A DNA stretch of 15,000 nucleotides from JBMYTN01 sp049604415 (GTDB lineage: Bacteria; Pseudomonadota; Alphaproteobacteria; Rhodospirillales; Rhodospirillaceae): assembly GCA_049604415.1 (NCBI GenBank), contig JBMYTN010000074.1, positions 1 through 15,000 on the forward strand, written 5' to 3'. The translations under genes were made by a program, and so were the position numbers. The notes under the pieces are model-generated. The model did not search any database, was not told where the DNA came from, and saw only the letters and a program-made list of their open reading frames with translations. Shown here piece by piece: positions 14,987 to 15,000 of the stretch. Positions within the stretch are counted from its first letter, which is position 1. Every line of letters begins with the position of its first letter.

Positions 14987-15000
14987 GTGCGATCAAGCTG

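Overview
The window looks like chromosomal DNA of an alphaproteobacterium, probably of the Rhodospirillales. This is inferred from the high G+C of most of the window, the DUF1674/SdhE-type assembly factor gene next to htpX and rsmB, purH downstream, and a chemotaxis receptor plus PAS histidine kinase typical of motile, environment-sensing members of the group. No rRNA, tRNA, CRISPR array or insertion sequence was recognised.

Layout, left to right. 1-346: a non-coding block of short repeats and hairpins. 347-2032 (minus): methyl-accepting chemotaxis protein. 2033-2344: AT-rich gap with a perfect inverted repeat. 2345-3877 (minus): soluble two-PAS histidine kinase with no adjacent response regulator. 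4026-5621 (minus): purH. 5712-10033 (minus): three envelope polysaccharide genes, namely a FlaA1/CapD-type nucleotide-sugar dehydratase, a WecA/WbpL-type polyprenyl-phosphate sugar transferase and a GT4 glycosyltransferase. 10030-12317 (minus): rsmB and htpX. 12482-12676 (plus): DUF1674/SDHAF4 family gene, divergent from htpX. 12865-13401 (plus): a host-like gene of unknown function behind a candidate Fur box. 13402-13669: a transition to AT-rich DNA. 13670-14986 (plus): a 438-residue protein joining an Mrr-like PD-(D/E)xK nuclease domain to an ImmA/IrrE zinc peptidase.

How the genes fit together. htpX, rsmB, the GT4 gene, the WecA-like gene and the dehydratase gene are co-directional. Two junctions have 4-base stop/start overlaps (rsmB/GT4 and WecA-like/dehydratase), so much of this stretch is probably one transcription unit, with purH 90 bases further on. 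The three glycan enzymes make a plausible chain: modify a UDP-HexNAc, load a sugar phosphate on undecaprenyl phosphate, then add the next sugar. From memory, many alphaproteobacteria have a heparinase-like gene between rsmB and purH, so the glycan module may be an insertion or replacement there.

The most unusual item is the nuclease-peptidase fusion at the right end. It is AT-rich, starts with TTG and lies in DNA that looks horizontally acquired. It is the best candidate for a defence or damage-response function in the window.
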